From Proteromonas lacertae (taxonomy: Eukaryota > Sar > Bigyra > Opalinata > Proteromonadidae): a stretch of DNA of 64,000 nt. Numbering within the stretch: the stretch's first letter is position 1; each line of letters opens with the position of its first letter. A program made the translations under genes and the position numbers. Under the pieces are notes generated by a model. It was given only the letters and a program-made list of their open reading frames with translations, did not search any database and was not told the DNA's origin. This document shows positions 1 to 12,196 of the stretch, in pieces. The stretch covers positions 1-64,000 of the forward strand of contig NGBS01000889.1 in the NCBI GenBank assembly GCA_002245135.1, written 5' to 3'.

Positions 1-1571
1 TTTAAATAACATATACTTCCATCCTCTTTATGAATTTCTCTCCAATTTTTAACACCCATTCTTCAATTCTTTCACTTTCTTTCACTTTCTCTACAATCTT
101 TTTCCTTTCTATTTCAGCTAAGGCAGTTTTCTGTGCTTGTTCTAATAAGAATTTATTCTCTTTTCTCTCTCTTTATTTGTTCTCTTTTTCAACTGTTCGT
201 TTAATTCAGCTTCCCATTTTATTCTTTCAGCTTCAGCTTTTCTGCTTCTCATATACTTTTGCTTTTGTTCTTCATCTTTTTTTGCCTTTCTTAATATTCT
301 CGCTTCTCTTCTACATATTCCTCTGTAACATTTCTGAATCTTTCAAAGCAGATGATATTCTTAATTCTTTACCTCTTTTTCATGTTTTAATTTCTATTGG
401 CATAAAATAAATTTTATAAAATATACTAATTTCTTAAAGTTCTTCTTTGCTACATGTCTTCTCCAAATTGATTGGAATTTTACAGCTGCATTTATTCTAA
501 TCCATATAATCATCTTCAGTTTTCATCTTAATTCCAAAAGTATATATCTGGCGAATATCAGCTCTATGTAGTGTATGAACATCTGTTTTAGGAAATTGAA
601 ATATCTTAAGTGGGCAATTCTTACTTCTAAATGTTTTGCCATTCCAATTTGTCTCTTATAATGATCAAGAACCATTTTCATACCTTTCAAACCTCTTAAA
701 TCCATTTTAGCATAGTACTTTCTATAAAATCTTTGTATTAACTTTGCAGATTTTGTTCTTTCAAGTTGTCCAGTTTTCATTAGTTGAGTAATATGTCTAT
801 CTCTTACCATTCTGAAGAAACTTTCTATTTTTACTGCTGATTTATAAGCTCGAACCCTCTCATCTTCTCTCTTTCTTGACTTTCGAATCTTGCATTCTTT
901 ATTGCATGTCTAGCTTCATGACATCTCCAACAACATTGTATTATTATTGCTTTTTAGATTGATATCTTATTACAACTATCTTTTCATTATATTTTCTTCT
1001 TCACATACATTCTAATCATTGATTGTATCTTTATTGCTGCTCTATCAGGTTTTAGACATCTATTCATTTGTATAAAATCATATAAATATTTTATACATTT
1101 TTAAGTCGCTTTTGTCTTTCCAATCTTTGTCTTTCTAATTCAGCTAATCTCTTCTTTTCTGCATCCATATTGTCTAATACTTCTCTCCTCTTTTGGAATC
1201 TCTTTCTTAAATGAATCTTATCAACAAAATGTCTACAGAATGTTTGAATTATCTCATAGCATTGTTTTAACTTCTTTGAATACATTTTAGCCAACTTCCT
1301 ATTATTTAATATATTAATAAATTCAAAATATACATTCTAATAACTGATTGAATCTTTGTTGATAGTTTATTCTTCAGATTCATCAATTTTATTGCTTTAA
1401 CTCTTCTTTTAGCTAAGAATCCTCTGGCTATTGTATTGATTATTGTTGCTTTTTCATTCTGTATTCGAACTATTCTTTGTCTTTCCTTTTCATTTATCTG
1501 TTGTCTTACAGTTACACGATCTTTCAACTCTCTTCTCAACAGATAATTATGATAGTGTCTTTGAATCTATT

Positions 1572-1603
<32 letters not shown>

Positions 1604-3128
1604 GCAACAGCAGCTTTATTCTTATATAATTTCTTATTCAATAGTTTTCTGTATATTTTTCTTCCTTTATGACCTCTATATACTCTCTGTATTATTTCAC
1701 ATGCTTCTAATCTCTTCTGTTTTCTTTCTGCTATTCTTCTTAATCTTTCTTTATATTTCTTTTGTCTTATATATCCTCTCCAGATCGATTGAATTCTTAT
1801 AGCACATTTTCTCTGTAAGATTCGTTTTTCTTCAGCAATCTTCTTCTTCTCCAACATCCATTCTTTATGTGTTTTAGCTATTCTTCTTCCTAATACTCCA
1901 CGATATAATCTTTGAATCATTGTAGCATTCTTATCTAAAATTGATCTAAATACTTTCCTACTATTCACTCGACAAGCAACAAATTCAAATAACAATGCTT
2001 TGGTTATATTCTTTCTTTTATCTCTTTTTGCTACATTATTATCAATCTTTAAGAAATTTACATATTTCACTGCTAAATGTTTTCTAACCATACATTGAAT
2101 CTTTATAGCTGCATTTCGTCTTATCCATTTCTTCTTTCTTATATTCTGTTTTACAAATCTATCAAAACCAGCATATAATCTACATTTTAATGCAATATCT
2201 TCTAAGTTATATAATGCAAATGTAATTAATCTTTTCTTCTTTTCAGCTGCATAATACATCTCTTCATGCAGTTTTATATCACTTACAACCTTTTTCCACT
2301 GATTCATCGATTTTTGGAATAATCTGTAATATACTCTTATCCATACATTAAATATTGCTGCTGCTGCTCTATATTGTGTAACATTGTTATTCTTATGATC
2401 TTCAAGGAATGATAAAGGCAAAAAATCAAATGACTGTTTACACATAGCATCTATTCTTTTTGATAATGCTCTTTCTTCATTATATACTCTATTTATTCGA
2501 TCTACATCAGTTTTAATTTTTTTAACTTTCTTTGTTGAATTTATGTCTGGTAATTTGGTCAAACTACTTATACTCTTTGATTTCATCTTCTTTTTACTCT
2601 TACATTTAGTTTCACTTGATACTGTTGCGTATGATACAGTCTTAGCTTTTTGATTTGGTGGTGAATTTGATCTGGTTAAATCTTGACTTGTTATTAGTAA
2701 ATCTCTTACATTTAATGATTTATAAGTTGAAACACGTGTTGATTGTTTCTTTTTCTAGTATAGCAATAGAAATATATGTTATTACTTTCTTTCTTTTCTG
2801 TTCTAATTCAAATTCTTGAGCTGTTTTTATTTTTTCATCTGTACTATTCCATGGTGATGTATTCCAACTGTCTTTTGTGTGAGCTATTCAATAAATGAAA
2901 CTGAAATACGAAATTTCATGTGAAATATGGAATAAGTATCAAGAGGTTCTTCTGGAGTAGTTCCAGAATCATCTATATCTGACACATATATCTTTTCTTG
3001 TCTCAACGGGGATGATGTTCTGGTGCTTGGTGAAACAGTTTCTAAATATTATATTCACAAATCTTACCTGATGGCTGATTTGAATAACGATTAGATTTCC
3101 TATAGATAATAACTAATGACAAATACAT
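1..3128 (-). CDS. IQ-motif-rich protein, 3' end beyond the window
   Basis: The predicted protein is basic and has at least eight IQ-like helices, for example IQRLYRGVLGRR, IRIQSIWRGYIRQKK, IIQRVYRGHKGRK, INTIARGFLAKRR and FQSIWRRHVAKK. IQ motifs normally bind calmodulin or myosin light chains, so a cytoskeletal or axonemal scaffold is likely; that is inference. The start at 3128 is taken from splicing four short exons (introns mirrored from 10731-10756, 10889-10914 and 11013-11043). Further introns lie at 1567-1602 and 1299-1333. Downstream of about 1080 the frame breaks at several places (near 1000, 930 and 870) although IQ-like peptides continue in shifting frames to the window edge. Those breaks may be sequence errors or decay. 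The gene is partial. Confidence 0.75.
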
Positions 3129-3331
3129 ATTGAATTAACGGCAAATACGTTTAGAATTCAGTAAATATAAGACTTATTATTATATAATGTTCTATTATTC
3201 TTGACAAATTATAATTTTATAAACCTCAAAAAAAAGAATTTAATATTCAAAACGTATATTCAAGATCTGATCTTATTGCATTTATTATAAAAATATTCTC
3301 ATTTACATTAAATACTGTACATCATGTAGAT

Positions 3332-3736
3332 CTAGACAAATTTATCAGGTAATAGATTGTAACGGTCTATTCTATCTAACTCCATTCTAGTTCTACTATG
3401 CAGATAAGTTGGTCTATCCCATGTGGCAAAAACATCTTCTGGTGATACATTCTCATCAATTCCATCAATACCAAACTCTTCTTTGATGAAACCTGGATTA
3501 GCAATTCTTGAAGAACTCTCGTTGACGTATATGAATGAGAAATAATCTTTAAGAGCTGCCCTGTACTCCTTGATGTTCTGATAATAATAAATAAACAATA
3601 TACAGCATCTGGTGATCGTAGTTCAGGCAATACTAAATCTGAATAGTCATCTTCGTCCTTATATCTACAATAAATCACACTAGTGTAAATACTTCTTTGG
3701 AGAATCAGTTTTCTTTGGCTTATCGTCGTTTTCCAT
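3332..3736 (-). CDS. Uncharacterised 116-residue acidic protein, left copy
   Basis: Three exons mirror the right-arm copy (introns of 28 and 26 nt) and join to a 117-codon frame ending in TAG. The protein starts MENDDKPKKTDSPKK, is charged and has no membrane segment or signal peptide. I do not recognise the family. It sits between the ERp29-like and IQ genes in both arms. Its upstream region has two E2F-like sites, suggesting cell-cycle-dependent expression. Confidence 0.75.
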
Positions 3737-3742
3737 GATTGC

Positions 3743-3814
3743 GGCGCGAATAGAAGTGAAAAATGATTAGAATGAATGAGGATTTGATTATCCAATAAAA
3801 TATTTGGCGGGAAA
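3743..3814 (-). promoter_or_regulatory. E2F-like promoter sites, left copy
   Basis: Reading on the minus strand, TTTCCCGCCAAA (3803-3814) and TTCGCGCC (3743-3750) lie just upstream of the start codon at 3736. Both match the known E2F/DP consensus (TTTSSCGC) and stand out in an A+T-rich intergenic region. The spacing is the same as in the right arm. Confidence 0.5.
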
Positions 3815-3925
3815 ATCTTAATCTTCATCATCTCAAATAGTTTTTAAGGGGGTAAACCCATAAATTCCTCTACAATATTGATATAAAAACATAATAGTAA
3901 AACAATATAGAGTTATTACAGCTAA

Positions 3926-4605
3926 TTAAAAGGTTGATTTATCAAAATTTTCTATTATGTTAAGCTTCCATGTTGCAATTGCCATATCTCTTGCAATTCT
4001 CTTGTTGGCTTTAAGAATTTTCTCTAGTCTCTCCATCTCATAAATTACGTAGTCATCTCCTTTTTCTATGATTTTCTTTGCACATCTTATGTAATACTTT
4101 GCATATTCCAATCTAGAAAATATTTTAAAATAAACAAAAATATACTTCTGACTGTCTTTTAAACCATTTGCATATTTTTCCATCTTGGCAAGTGCTTTAC
4201 TCTTGTTCTCATAGAATAATCTTGCAAGATCATTCATCTCTATACGGATATAGATTTATATTTATAAATACCAGAAATACTTCCTTCAATTTGATCATCT
4301 GCGATTGTAGTAAACCAATGCATCATTACATCATATGTATATTCACCACCATAAGGTTGTCCTTCTCTACTACCTCTATGAATCATCACTACTTTGATTT
4401 GTTCATCATCAATTTCATATTTCTCAATTAAATTCTCTGGTAATTCCACTCCTTCAGGTACACTGTCCATATCTGGATATTCGCCCAGTCCTGATGCTTC
4501 ATGCATCTTTATTTTGTACATTCTTATCTAAAAAATACAAAAATCAAATTCATACTCTTTTATGAAGCATTGGCTCTTCCATTACTGTTTCAGCTAATTC
4601 TTTCC
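3926..4605 (-). pseudogene. ERp29-like gene, 5'-truncated left copy
   Basis: This arm carries the exons for the degenerate thioredoxin region and the C-terminal all-helical D domain seen in the right copy (9114-9872). It begins exactly at the inverted-repeat boundary at 4605. Immediately beyond that base the sequence belongs to IFT80, so no start codon, signal peptide or N-terminal exon is present. It is therefore probably non-functional unless it is expressed as a fusion. Introns of about 28-34 nt are conserved with the right copy. Confidence 0.7.
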
Positions 4606-5718
4606 AGGTATAATTAAACTACAACTGTATCTCAAATCAAATGAATGAGGAGAAGTCCAATTACCACATTCATATATAAAACATTGAGTTGATGTTGCTA
4701 CAACTAAATGATCATAACTCATTGCCATTTCCACTATTCTATCACGATATTCCAATTCTTCTTTACTACCATTATTACTATCAATTATTTGAATTGTTCT
4801 ACTATTTGTTTCTTCTACTGTTAAGGATTTCCATTGTAATTTTCTTCCAATTGCATATGCTACAAGCATTGAACCTGTACCACAAGCACAACCTAATACA
4901 GTACCATCTGTACTCCAGCACATATCAAAGGGAGATCCATCTTCTATTGCTTGTCTTGCACTACAGAATCCATTATGTTCACATAATCTCAATGAACCAA
5001 AACAACCAACTACAAATTGATCACCTGATGGTTTCCAAGATACTGATGTGATTACATTGTCTACTAAAGAACTTTGATATAATAATCGACCATATGGATC
5101 CCATATCTTATATCTACAATCTTCACCACCTGAGATTATTAGATTATTTACTGAATTCCAGTCAACTTTCATTATTACACCATCATGAGCTTTCCAACGT
5201 AATTGTCTAGCTGCATTTTGTAAACCTTTGATTAATAAATCTTTTCCTGAAGCAATAACCATTTGATCTCCATCTCCACCCCAAGAGAAGGAATATACTG
5301 AATTGGGTAATTGTGCTATTACTGCTCTTGCCATACCTGTTTTTGACCATGCTTTTACTTGACCATCTTCACCACAAGACACAATTGCTCCTCCATCCAT
5401 ACTCCACTTTACATTAATAACAGCTCCACGATGTGCATCTACTTTCTTTTCCTCTCTACCACTTTTGTTTACTATTCTGTAAGTACCATCAGTACAACCG
5501 ACTAAAAATATGTCTGAAGAGCTAGCTCCATGTGTTGGATACCAATCAATTGATGTGATACAACTATCTAAACTACAAACTGATCCTAAATTTTGACCAT
5601 CAATATCCCAACGATATATTGTTTGATCATCAGAACCTGTGTAATATTCATTTGATGGGCTGAAACAGATTGCTGTTGCCATATCTGTATGGCATCTCTT
5701 ACCTTTTCTAACATTCAT
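4594..5718 (-). CDS. IFT80: Intraflagellar transport protein 80, C-terminally truncated
   Basis: A 374-codon reading frame closely follows the N-terminal WD40 propeller of IFT80, a subunit of the IFT-B complex that carries cargo in cilia and flagella. Recognisable segments include GEDGQVKAWSKTGM, WKAHDGVIMKVDWNS, GGEDCRYKIWDPYGR and the region ending FDLRYSCSLI. Family members are about 750-780 residues, so roughly half is missing. The homology ends at 4606, the left boundary of the inverted repeat; the last few residues and the stop come from repeat sequence. The second propeller and the C-terminal helices are not in the window. The ATG at 5718 matches the family N-terminus loosely. It is either a rearranged, broken gene or a misassembly. 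Confidence 0.88.
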   Translation of the reverse strand: MNVRKGKRCHTDMATAICFSPSNEYYTGSDDQTIYRWDIDGQNLGSVCSLDSCITSIDWYPTHGASSSDIFLVGCTDGTYRIVNKSGREEKKVDAHRGAVINVKWSMDGGAIVSCGEDGQVKAWSKTGMARAVIAQLPNSVYSFSWGGDGDQMVIASGKDLLIKGLQNAARQLRWKAHDGVIMKVDWNSVNNLIISGGEDCRYKIWDPYGRLLYQSSLVDNVITSVSWKPSGDQFVVGCFGSLRLCEHNGFCSARQAIEDGSPFDMCWSTDGTVLGCACGTGSMLVAYAIGRKLQWKSLTVEETNSRTIQIIDSNNGSKEELEYRDRIVEMAMSYDHLVVATSTQCFIYECGNWTSPHSFDLRYSCSLIIPGKN

Positions 5719-5984
5719 TATTACTTTTAAAAAATCAAAATAGATTAGGCTTAAACAAATAAGAATGAATATAAAAATAAGCCTCGAGCGTTTTTTGAAT
5801 TTTGAATTTTAAAGCTGTTTTTCTCTTCTTGGAAACCACATTGATCCGTGTTTTATATTTTTATGGACAATATAAGATGAAACAGAGGTATAATTGAGTA
5901 AAAATTAGTAGAATAAGAAGAAATGTGAGATAGTACAACTACTACCCAAAAAATGTTATTAAGCGATAGAAGCAGTTATTATAA

Positions 5985-7351
5985 TTAAATTTCACTAAAA
6001 ATGTTGATGTTATGGTTTGGATGTGACATTTTCATTCCTTGTACTAACTCCAACTTGTTTATTATTCCATTATTACGATTAATCCATAATTTATCAAGTA
6101 ATGGACAACTACATAAAGAAGTTTTCATGAATGCTGACACATTATCTGTAATTTTGTTTTCTTGAAGATTTAGAGTTAATAGATTGGGTATACAGTAACA
6201 ATTCTCACAAAATATTTCAACGTCATCGTCTTCTAAATCACATTCTAGAAAAATATAGGTTATATGTAGTATAATACTTCTCAAATCAAGATACATAAGA
6301 TTTGAAATGTTTGAAAGACTGGCGCTTAAATATTTAATACCTCCAGATAAGTTATTATTGCTTAATCCTAACATTTTCAATTCGAATTGATTCTTTCTTA
6401 TTTTTATTATTGGTTATTGTGACTATTACTACTTCAGGTATTTTACTCCATTTTATTTCTAATGATGAAATTTTCTCTTTTTCATTATAACAGATTCTTA
6501 ATTTTGTATTTCTGTTGATTATATTTTGTTCTAAATCATTTATACAACTCAATTCTTCGTTTGTTTCACTTTGATAATGTAATTCATAATCTGATTTTCC
6601 TATTAATGTCTCTGAAGGTATTGCTGAGATTTCTAATTCATTTAATAAGGAATAATCTTTGAAAATCTTTAATAAATCCAATAAATGGTTAATTATTGGT
6701 TTTAACAACTTTGGATCACAATTCAGATTGTCGATTATTGTTTGAAAACTTCTATAAACAATAAATTGATGTAAATATAGAAAATATACATCAAACAAAG
6801 TTGATGAACTGGGAAATTCTGTGAATCAGGAATATGAATATATCTAAAAGCATCATTTTCATCCTATTATATTATTAATACATTTAATACATTCATATTC
6901 TTAGAATAGCATTTAGCTGCACTACATCTCAACAAAAAACCTAATTCCTCTTTACTAATCGTTGATATATCATCATCCTATTATAAATTAAATAGACAAT
7001 ATTACGTATATACTTCATATAGAGTATTTCTAACTGCATTACAATAATTGTGGTAGAAATCGATTGTACTATCCAAATCAAGTTGATACGATTTTATATT
7101 CTCTATCTCTTCATAAACTTTCACAGTGGGATGACATATTATGCTCTCTATAATTGAAGTTGAATTACTGCCGTTCAATATCTATATGCAGATTACTCAT
7201 ATTAAAAATATACTTCATGTTTCAATTCCGTGGATTCTACATATTCTTTCCATCCACAACCATATTTACAGGGAGCTCCACATTTTCTACATAAATCTCC
7301 TCCACTATGCAGATATGGTAATAAATTAAGCACAAATGTGCTTTTCTCCAT
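5985..7351 (-). CDS. Leucine-rich-repeat protein with N-terminal Cys cluster
   Basis: The start at 7351 gives an N-terminus with a possible zinc-binding cluster (CRKCGAPCKYGC). After several short introns the C-terminal part has leucine-rich repeats, e.g. LKMLGLSNNNLSGG, LMYLDLR, LLTLNLQENKITD and LDKLWINRNN. The middle has no recognised domain. Exons are readable on the minus strand with introns near 7140-7205, 6977-7015, 6862-6900 and 6750-6790. Around 6390 the frame moves by +1 without a clear intron, so either an unusual splice or a one-base error lies there. LRRs suggest a protein-binding role; the specific function is unknown. Confidence 0.6.
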
Positions 7352-7501
7352 TTATTATATTCGAATCTAAAAAATAAAAGCACAATCTACGATTGTACCG
7401 ATTGTTCTGTTTACAATTTTTGGTTAATTAGAATTATAATATAAATTAAGCCTCAGATTTTTATATTGAAGGTCTAAATATTTTTTGATTGATTATTATA
7501 A

Positions 7502-7511
7502 GTTTGGCTTG
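7502..7511 (-). promoter_or_regulatory. CAAGCCRAR-type promoter element
   Basis: CAAGCCAAAC on the minus strand lies 30 bp upstream of the membrane-protein start at 7541, in the spacer shared with the divergent LRR gene. The same or nearly the same sequence occurs in three other start-proximal spacers at 14981, 49202 and 62156. Confidence 0.35.
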
Positions 7512-7540
7512 TAAGGTTATTATTATTATTGATTTCCATC

Positions 7541-8964
7541 ATGATCGCTGTATTACTTTCATTTATTGCTATTTATTCATTTGTACCACTTATGTGTGTG
7601 GTATTTGGATATGGTGTAGAGGTTTTATACAATCAAACATCAATTCAATTTATGCTAATGTTTGAAACAAGATTCGATATTGTCAATCAAGTTAATGTCT
7701 TCTTGTTAAATACAAATGTTATCACAAAATCAGATTATATTCTATTAATGTCAATCTTTGCTGTACCCCTCTTTATTATGGTAATTCATGTTATATCATA
7801 TACAGTTATATCATCAATCTACAACAGAAGATTAAATTTCAACAAAGATAAAGTAATTGGAATTATTTTTATTGATTTATTACAATTTTATCATACTATG
7901 TTATATCAATCAGTTAAGTACATTACTAACTCTAACAATAACCATCCTACTTATATTTGTATTATATCAGGTTTAATATCAATATTATTGGTTATTCTAT
8001 TCCCAATCATGTTATTTTTATTTTTATATAAAAACAAAGAAAAAATAAAACTCATCCAGTATGTAAAAATTTCTGGCTATTCTATTTTAACATATCCTAA
8101 AGAATATAAATCTTTTATGGAGAAGTACAACATATTCTTTTCAATTTCATCAATGAAGTGTTGGTATTGGAAAGTGTATATTTCTATTTATCTTATATAT
8201 ATAATATGAATAGATTAGAAATTACAGCGTTTAACTGTTTTATAATAATCAATCAATTCATTAATGATATAAACATTAAATATGGTTTATTCCTTTTATT
8301 ATTTATAATATTCATCACAATGTCAAATCTTAAACTTTCTTACTATGACATTAGAAGAAGAGAATTACTTCAAAATATATATAAATTCAATAGAAATTAT
8401 TTCTACATATTAACAGATTGCAAAACTGCTCATAAAGACATTGAAGAAACTGATAGAATCATAAAGTGGATGAAAAGACAAAGAGATTTTAAGTTTGAAT
8501 TAGATTATACAGTATATATTTATATATATATATATTCTTTCATAGATATTATTTAATATTCTTATATGCTTGATATCTGCTTTAATATATTCAACATCAT
8601 TAAATCATCTCTTATATTACCAATATAATAAGTATTTCAAAATAATTGTATATTTCTACTTGTTGTTACATTCTAAATAGTCAATGGTGTTTATAACATC
8701 AATTATTATTCTTTTAATGATTTATATACTAATTCAAATATTTGGATTCTATAAAAAGTATAGAGAAAAGATGAATGAAAAAGAGACATTGATTCAATTT
8801 ATGAAGACAGTCAATCCATATACAATAAGTATGGAAGATGAATATGAGGTATATAATTAAACTTAATTATTAATTCTTAATAGAGAGTCGTAATTAAACT
8901 AAGAGTTATTAAGGCCCAAAATGAAGAAAGTAAAAGAAGAAAAAGAGATGTTGAAATTGTTTAA
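7541..8964 (+). CDS. Multipass membrane protein of unknown family
   Basis: Five exons (introns 8176-8213, 8512-8545, 8648-8680 and 8849-8883) join to 428 codons with every phase consistent. The protein has about seven or eight hydrophobic segments, starting with a signal-anchor-like N-terminus (MIAVLLSFIAIYSF), and a short charged cytosolic tail ending RDVEIV. An upstream in-frame TTG exists, but the ATG at 7541 is the natural start. I cannot match it to a receptor, channel or transporter family. Introns fall near membrane-segment ends. It faces away from the LRR gene across a 189-bp spacer. Confidence 0.72.
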
Positions 8965-9113
8965 TCCTACACTTATAACCACTACTTCTTATAAATATTT
9001 ATTTGGGAGCTAATATTCATAATAATACAAAAATATATTTTATATTTAAAAAAAAGAATTAAGTAAATTATTACTTTCAAAGTTAAATCATACAACCCTC
9101 AATTACTTTGTTA

Positions 9114-9872
9114 ATGGAGTTCATTTTGCTGCTGTTATTGTCAAACTTTTGCAGTTATGTATATTAATTATATTTTTAAATTGTATTTAGTTGGAAAGAA
9201 TTAGCTGAAACAGTAATGGAAGAGCCAATGCTTCATAAAAGAGTATGAATTTGATTTTTGTATTTTTTAGATAAGAATGTACAAAATAAAGATGCATGAA
9301 GCATCAGGACTGGGCGAATATCCAGATATGGACAGTGTACCTGAAGGAGTGGAATTACCAGAGAATTTAATTGAGAAATATGAAATTGATGATGAACAAA
9401 TCAAAGTAGTGATGATTCATAGAGGTAGTAGAGAAGGACAACCTTATGGTGGTGAATATACATATGATGTAATGATGCATTGGTTTACTACAATCGCAGA
9501 TGATCAAATTGAAGGAAGTATTTCTGGTATTTATAAATATAAATCTATATCCGTATAGAGATGAATGATCTTGCAAGATTATTCTATGAGAACAAGAGTA
9601 AAGCACTTGCCAAGATGGAAAAATATGCAAATGGTTTAAAAGACAGTCAGAAGTATATTTTTGTTTATTTTAAAATATTTTCTAGATTGGAATATGCAAA
9701 GTATTACATAAGATGTGCAAAGAAAATCATAGAAAAAGGAGATGACTACGTAATTTATGAGATGGAGAGACTAGAGAAAATTCTTAAAGCCAACAAGAGA
9801 ATTGCAAGAGATATGGCAATTGCAACATGGAAGCTTAACATAATAGAAAATTTTGATAAATCAACCTTTTAA
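9114..9872 (+). CDS. ERp29/PDI-D-like endoplasmic reticulum protein, right copy
   Basis: The C-terminal part is a clear ERp29/PDI D domain: MNDLARLFYENKSKAL, then YAKYYIRCAKKIIEKG and YEMERLEKIL. Before it lies a thioredoxin-like segment without a CxxC motif (IKVVMIHRGSREGQPYGG), as in ERp29, a non-redox ER secretory chaperone. Introns near 9247-9274, 9525-9556 and 9652-9685 restore the frame. A candidate start at 9114 encodes MEFILLLLLSNFCS, a good signal peptide. However, the intron after it does not join in frame to the next exon at 9193, and the first 35 or so residues of the thioredoxin domain appear to be missing. Position 9193 is the repeat boundary, so this copy may also be damaged. 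Confidence 0.7.
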
Positions 9873-9983
9873 TTAGCTGTAATAACTCTATATTGTTTTA
9901 CTATTATGTTTTTATATCAATATTGTAGAGGAATTTATGGGTTTACCCCCTTAAAAACTATTTGAGATGATGAAGATTAAGAT

Positions 9984-10055
9984 TTTCCCGCCAAATATTT
10001 TATTGGATAATCAAATCCTCATTCATTCTAATCATTTTTCACTTCTATTCGCGCC
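9984..10055 (+). promoter_or_regulatory. E2F-like promoter sites, right copy
   Basis: TTTCCCGCCAAA at 9984-9995 is a perfect match to the palindromic E2F/DP site, and TTCGCGCC at 10048-10055 is a second close match 7 bp before the ATG. G+C runs of this kind are rare in the spacers here. They suggest S-phase control of the 116-residue protein. Confidence 0.5.
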
Positions 10056-10061
10056 GCAATC

Positions 10062-10466
10062 ATGGAAAACGACGATAAGCCAAAGAAAACTGATTCTCCA
10101 AAGAAGTATTTACACTAGTGTGATTTATTGTAGATATAAGGACGAAGATGACTATTCAGATTTAGTATTGCCTGAACTACGATCACCAGATGCTGTATAT
10201 TGTTTATTTATTATTATCAGAACATCAAGGAGTACAGGGCAGCTCTTAAAGATTATTTCTCATTCATATACGTCAACGAGAGTTCTTCAAGAATTGCTAA
10301 TCCAGGTTTCATCAAAGAAGAGTTTGGTATTGATGGAATTGATGAGAATGTATCACCAGAAGATGTTTTTGCCACATGGGATAGACCAACTTATCTGCAT
10401 AGTAGAACTAGAATGGAGTTAGATAGAATAGACCGTTACAATCTATTACCTGATAAATTTGTCTAG
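10062..10466 (+). CDS. Uncharacterised 116-residue acidic protein, right copy
   Basis: Exons 10062-10105, 10134-10194 and 10221-10466 join to exactly 117 codons including TAG. The protein is hydrophilic, starts with a Lys/Asp-rich tail and ends YNLLPDKFV. The segment FATWDRPTYLHSRTR is distinctive but I recognise no family. It is identical to the left-arm copy as far as I can see. The nearby E2F-like sites suggest a cell-cycle role, which is inference only. Confidence 0.78.
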
Positions 10467-10669
10467 ATCTACATGATGTACAGTATTTAATGTAAATGAG
10501 AATATTTTTATAATAAATGCAATAAGATCAGATCTTGAATATACGTTTTGAATATTAAATTCTTTTTTTTGAGGTTTATAAAATTATAATTTGTCAAGAA
10601 TAATAGAACATTATATAATAATAAGTCTTATATTTACTGAATTCTAAACGTATTTGCCGTTAATTCAAT

Positions 10670-12196
10670 ATGTATTTGTCATTAGTTATTATCTATAGGA
10701 AATCTAATCGTTATTCAAATCAGCCATCAGGTAAGATTTGTGAATATAATATTTAGAAACTGTTTCACCAAGCACCAGAACATCATCCCCGTTGAGACAA
10801 GAAAAGATATATGTGTCAGATATAGATGATTCTGGAACTACTCCAGAAGAACCTCTTGATACTTATTCCATATTTCACATGAAATTTCGTATTTCAGTTT
10901 CATTTATTGAATAGCTCACACAAAAGACAGTTGGAATACATCACCATGGAATAGTACAGATGAAAAAATAAAAACAGCTCAAGAATTTGAATTAGAACAG
11001 AAAAGAAAGAAAGTAATAACATATATTTCTATTGCTATACTAGAAAAAGAAACAATCAACACGTGTTTCAACTTATAAATCATTAAATGTAAGAGATTTA
11101 CTAATAACAAGTCAAGATTTAACCAGATCAAATTCACCACCAAATCAAAAAGCTAAGACTGTATCATACGCAACAGTATCAAGTGAAACTAAATGTAAGA
11201 GTAAAAAGAAGATGAAATCAAAGAGTATAAGTAGTTTGACCAAATTACCAGACATAAATTCAACAAAGAAAGTTAAAAAAATTAAAACTGATGTAGATCG
11301 AATAAATAGAGTATATAATGAAGAAAGAGCATTATCAAAAAGAATAGATGCTATGTGTAAACAGTCATTTGATTTTTTGCCTTTATCATTCCTTGAAGAT
11401 CATAAGAATAACAATGTTACACAATATAGAGCAGCAGCAGCAATATTTAATGTATGGATAAGAGTATATTACAGATTATTCCAAAAATCGATGAATCAGT
11501 GGAAAAAGGTTGTAAGTGATATAAAACTGCATGAAGAGATGTATTATGCAGCTGAAAAGAAGAAAAGATTAATTACATTTGCATTATATAACTTAGAAGA
11601 TATTGCATTAAAATGTAGATTATATGCTGGTTTTGATAGATTTGTAAAACAGAATATAAGAAAGAAGAAATGGATAAGACGAAATGCAGCTATAAAGATT
11701 CAATGTATGGTTAGAAAACATTTAGCAGTGAAATATGTAAATTTCTTAAAGATTGATAATAATGTAGCAAAAAGAGATAAAAGAAAGAATATAACCAAAG
11801 CATTGTTATTTGAATTTGTTGCTTGTCGAGTGAATAGTAGGAAAGTATTTAGATCAATTTTAGATAAGAATGCTACAATGATTCAAAGATTATATCGTGG
11901 AGTATTAGGAAGAAGAATAGCTAAAACACATAAAGAATGGATGTTGGAGAAGAAGAAGATTGCTGAAGAAAAACGAATCTTACAGAGAAAATGTGCTATA
12001 AGAATTCAATCGATCTGGAGAGGATATATAAGACAAAAGAAATATAAAGAAAGATTAAGAAGAATAGCAGAAAGAAAACAGAAGAGATTAGAAGCATGTG
12101 AAATAATACAGAGAGTATATAGAGGTCATAAAGGAAGAAAAATATAAAGAAAACTATTGAATAAGAAATTATATAAGAATAAAGCTGCTGTTACTG

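Larger units (their letters stand above)
1474..4605. repeat. Left arm of a 3.13-kb inverted repeat
   Basis: This segment is the reverse complement of 9193-12320. Left position x pairs with 13798 minus x over most of its length, so the alignment is almost gapless. Differences seen by eye: a TA-repeat intron that is 4 nt longer here (1567-1602), one G/A change beside it, and one change that makes a stop in the right copy. The match stops at the same base in both arms on the inner side (4605/9193) and after AGACAAAGA on the outer side. The arm holds an ERp29-like gene fragment, a 116-residue gene and most of an IQ-motif gene. Confidence 0.97.

Noticed and set aside
30-410. Plus-strand hydrophobic reading frame
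   Set aside because: It is the antisense shadow of a Lys/Glu-rich coding region on the minus strand; the same applies to many Leu/Ile-rich frames opposite coiled coils.
9114-9192. Confident first exon of ERp29-like gene
   Set aside because: The signal peptide is convincing, but the obvious intron does not keep the frame and the start of the thioredoxin domain is missing, so the link is left open.
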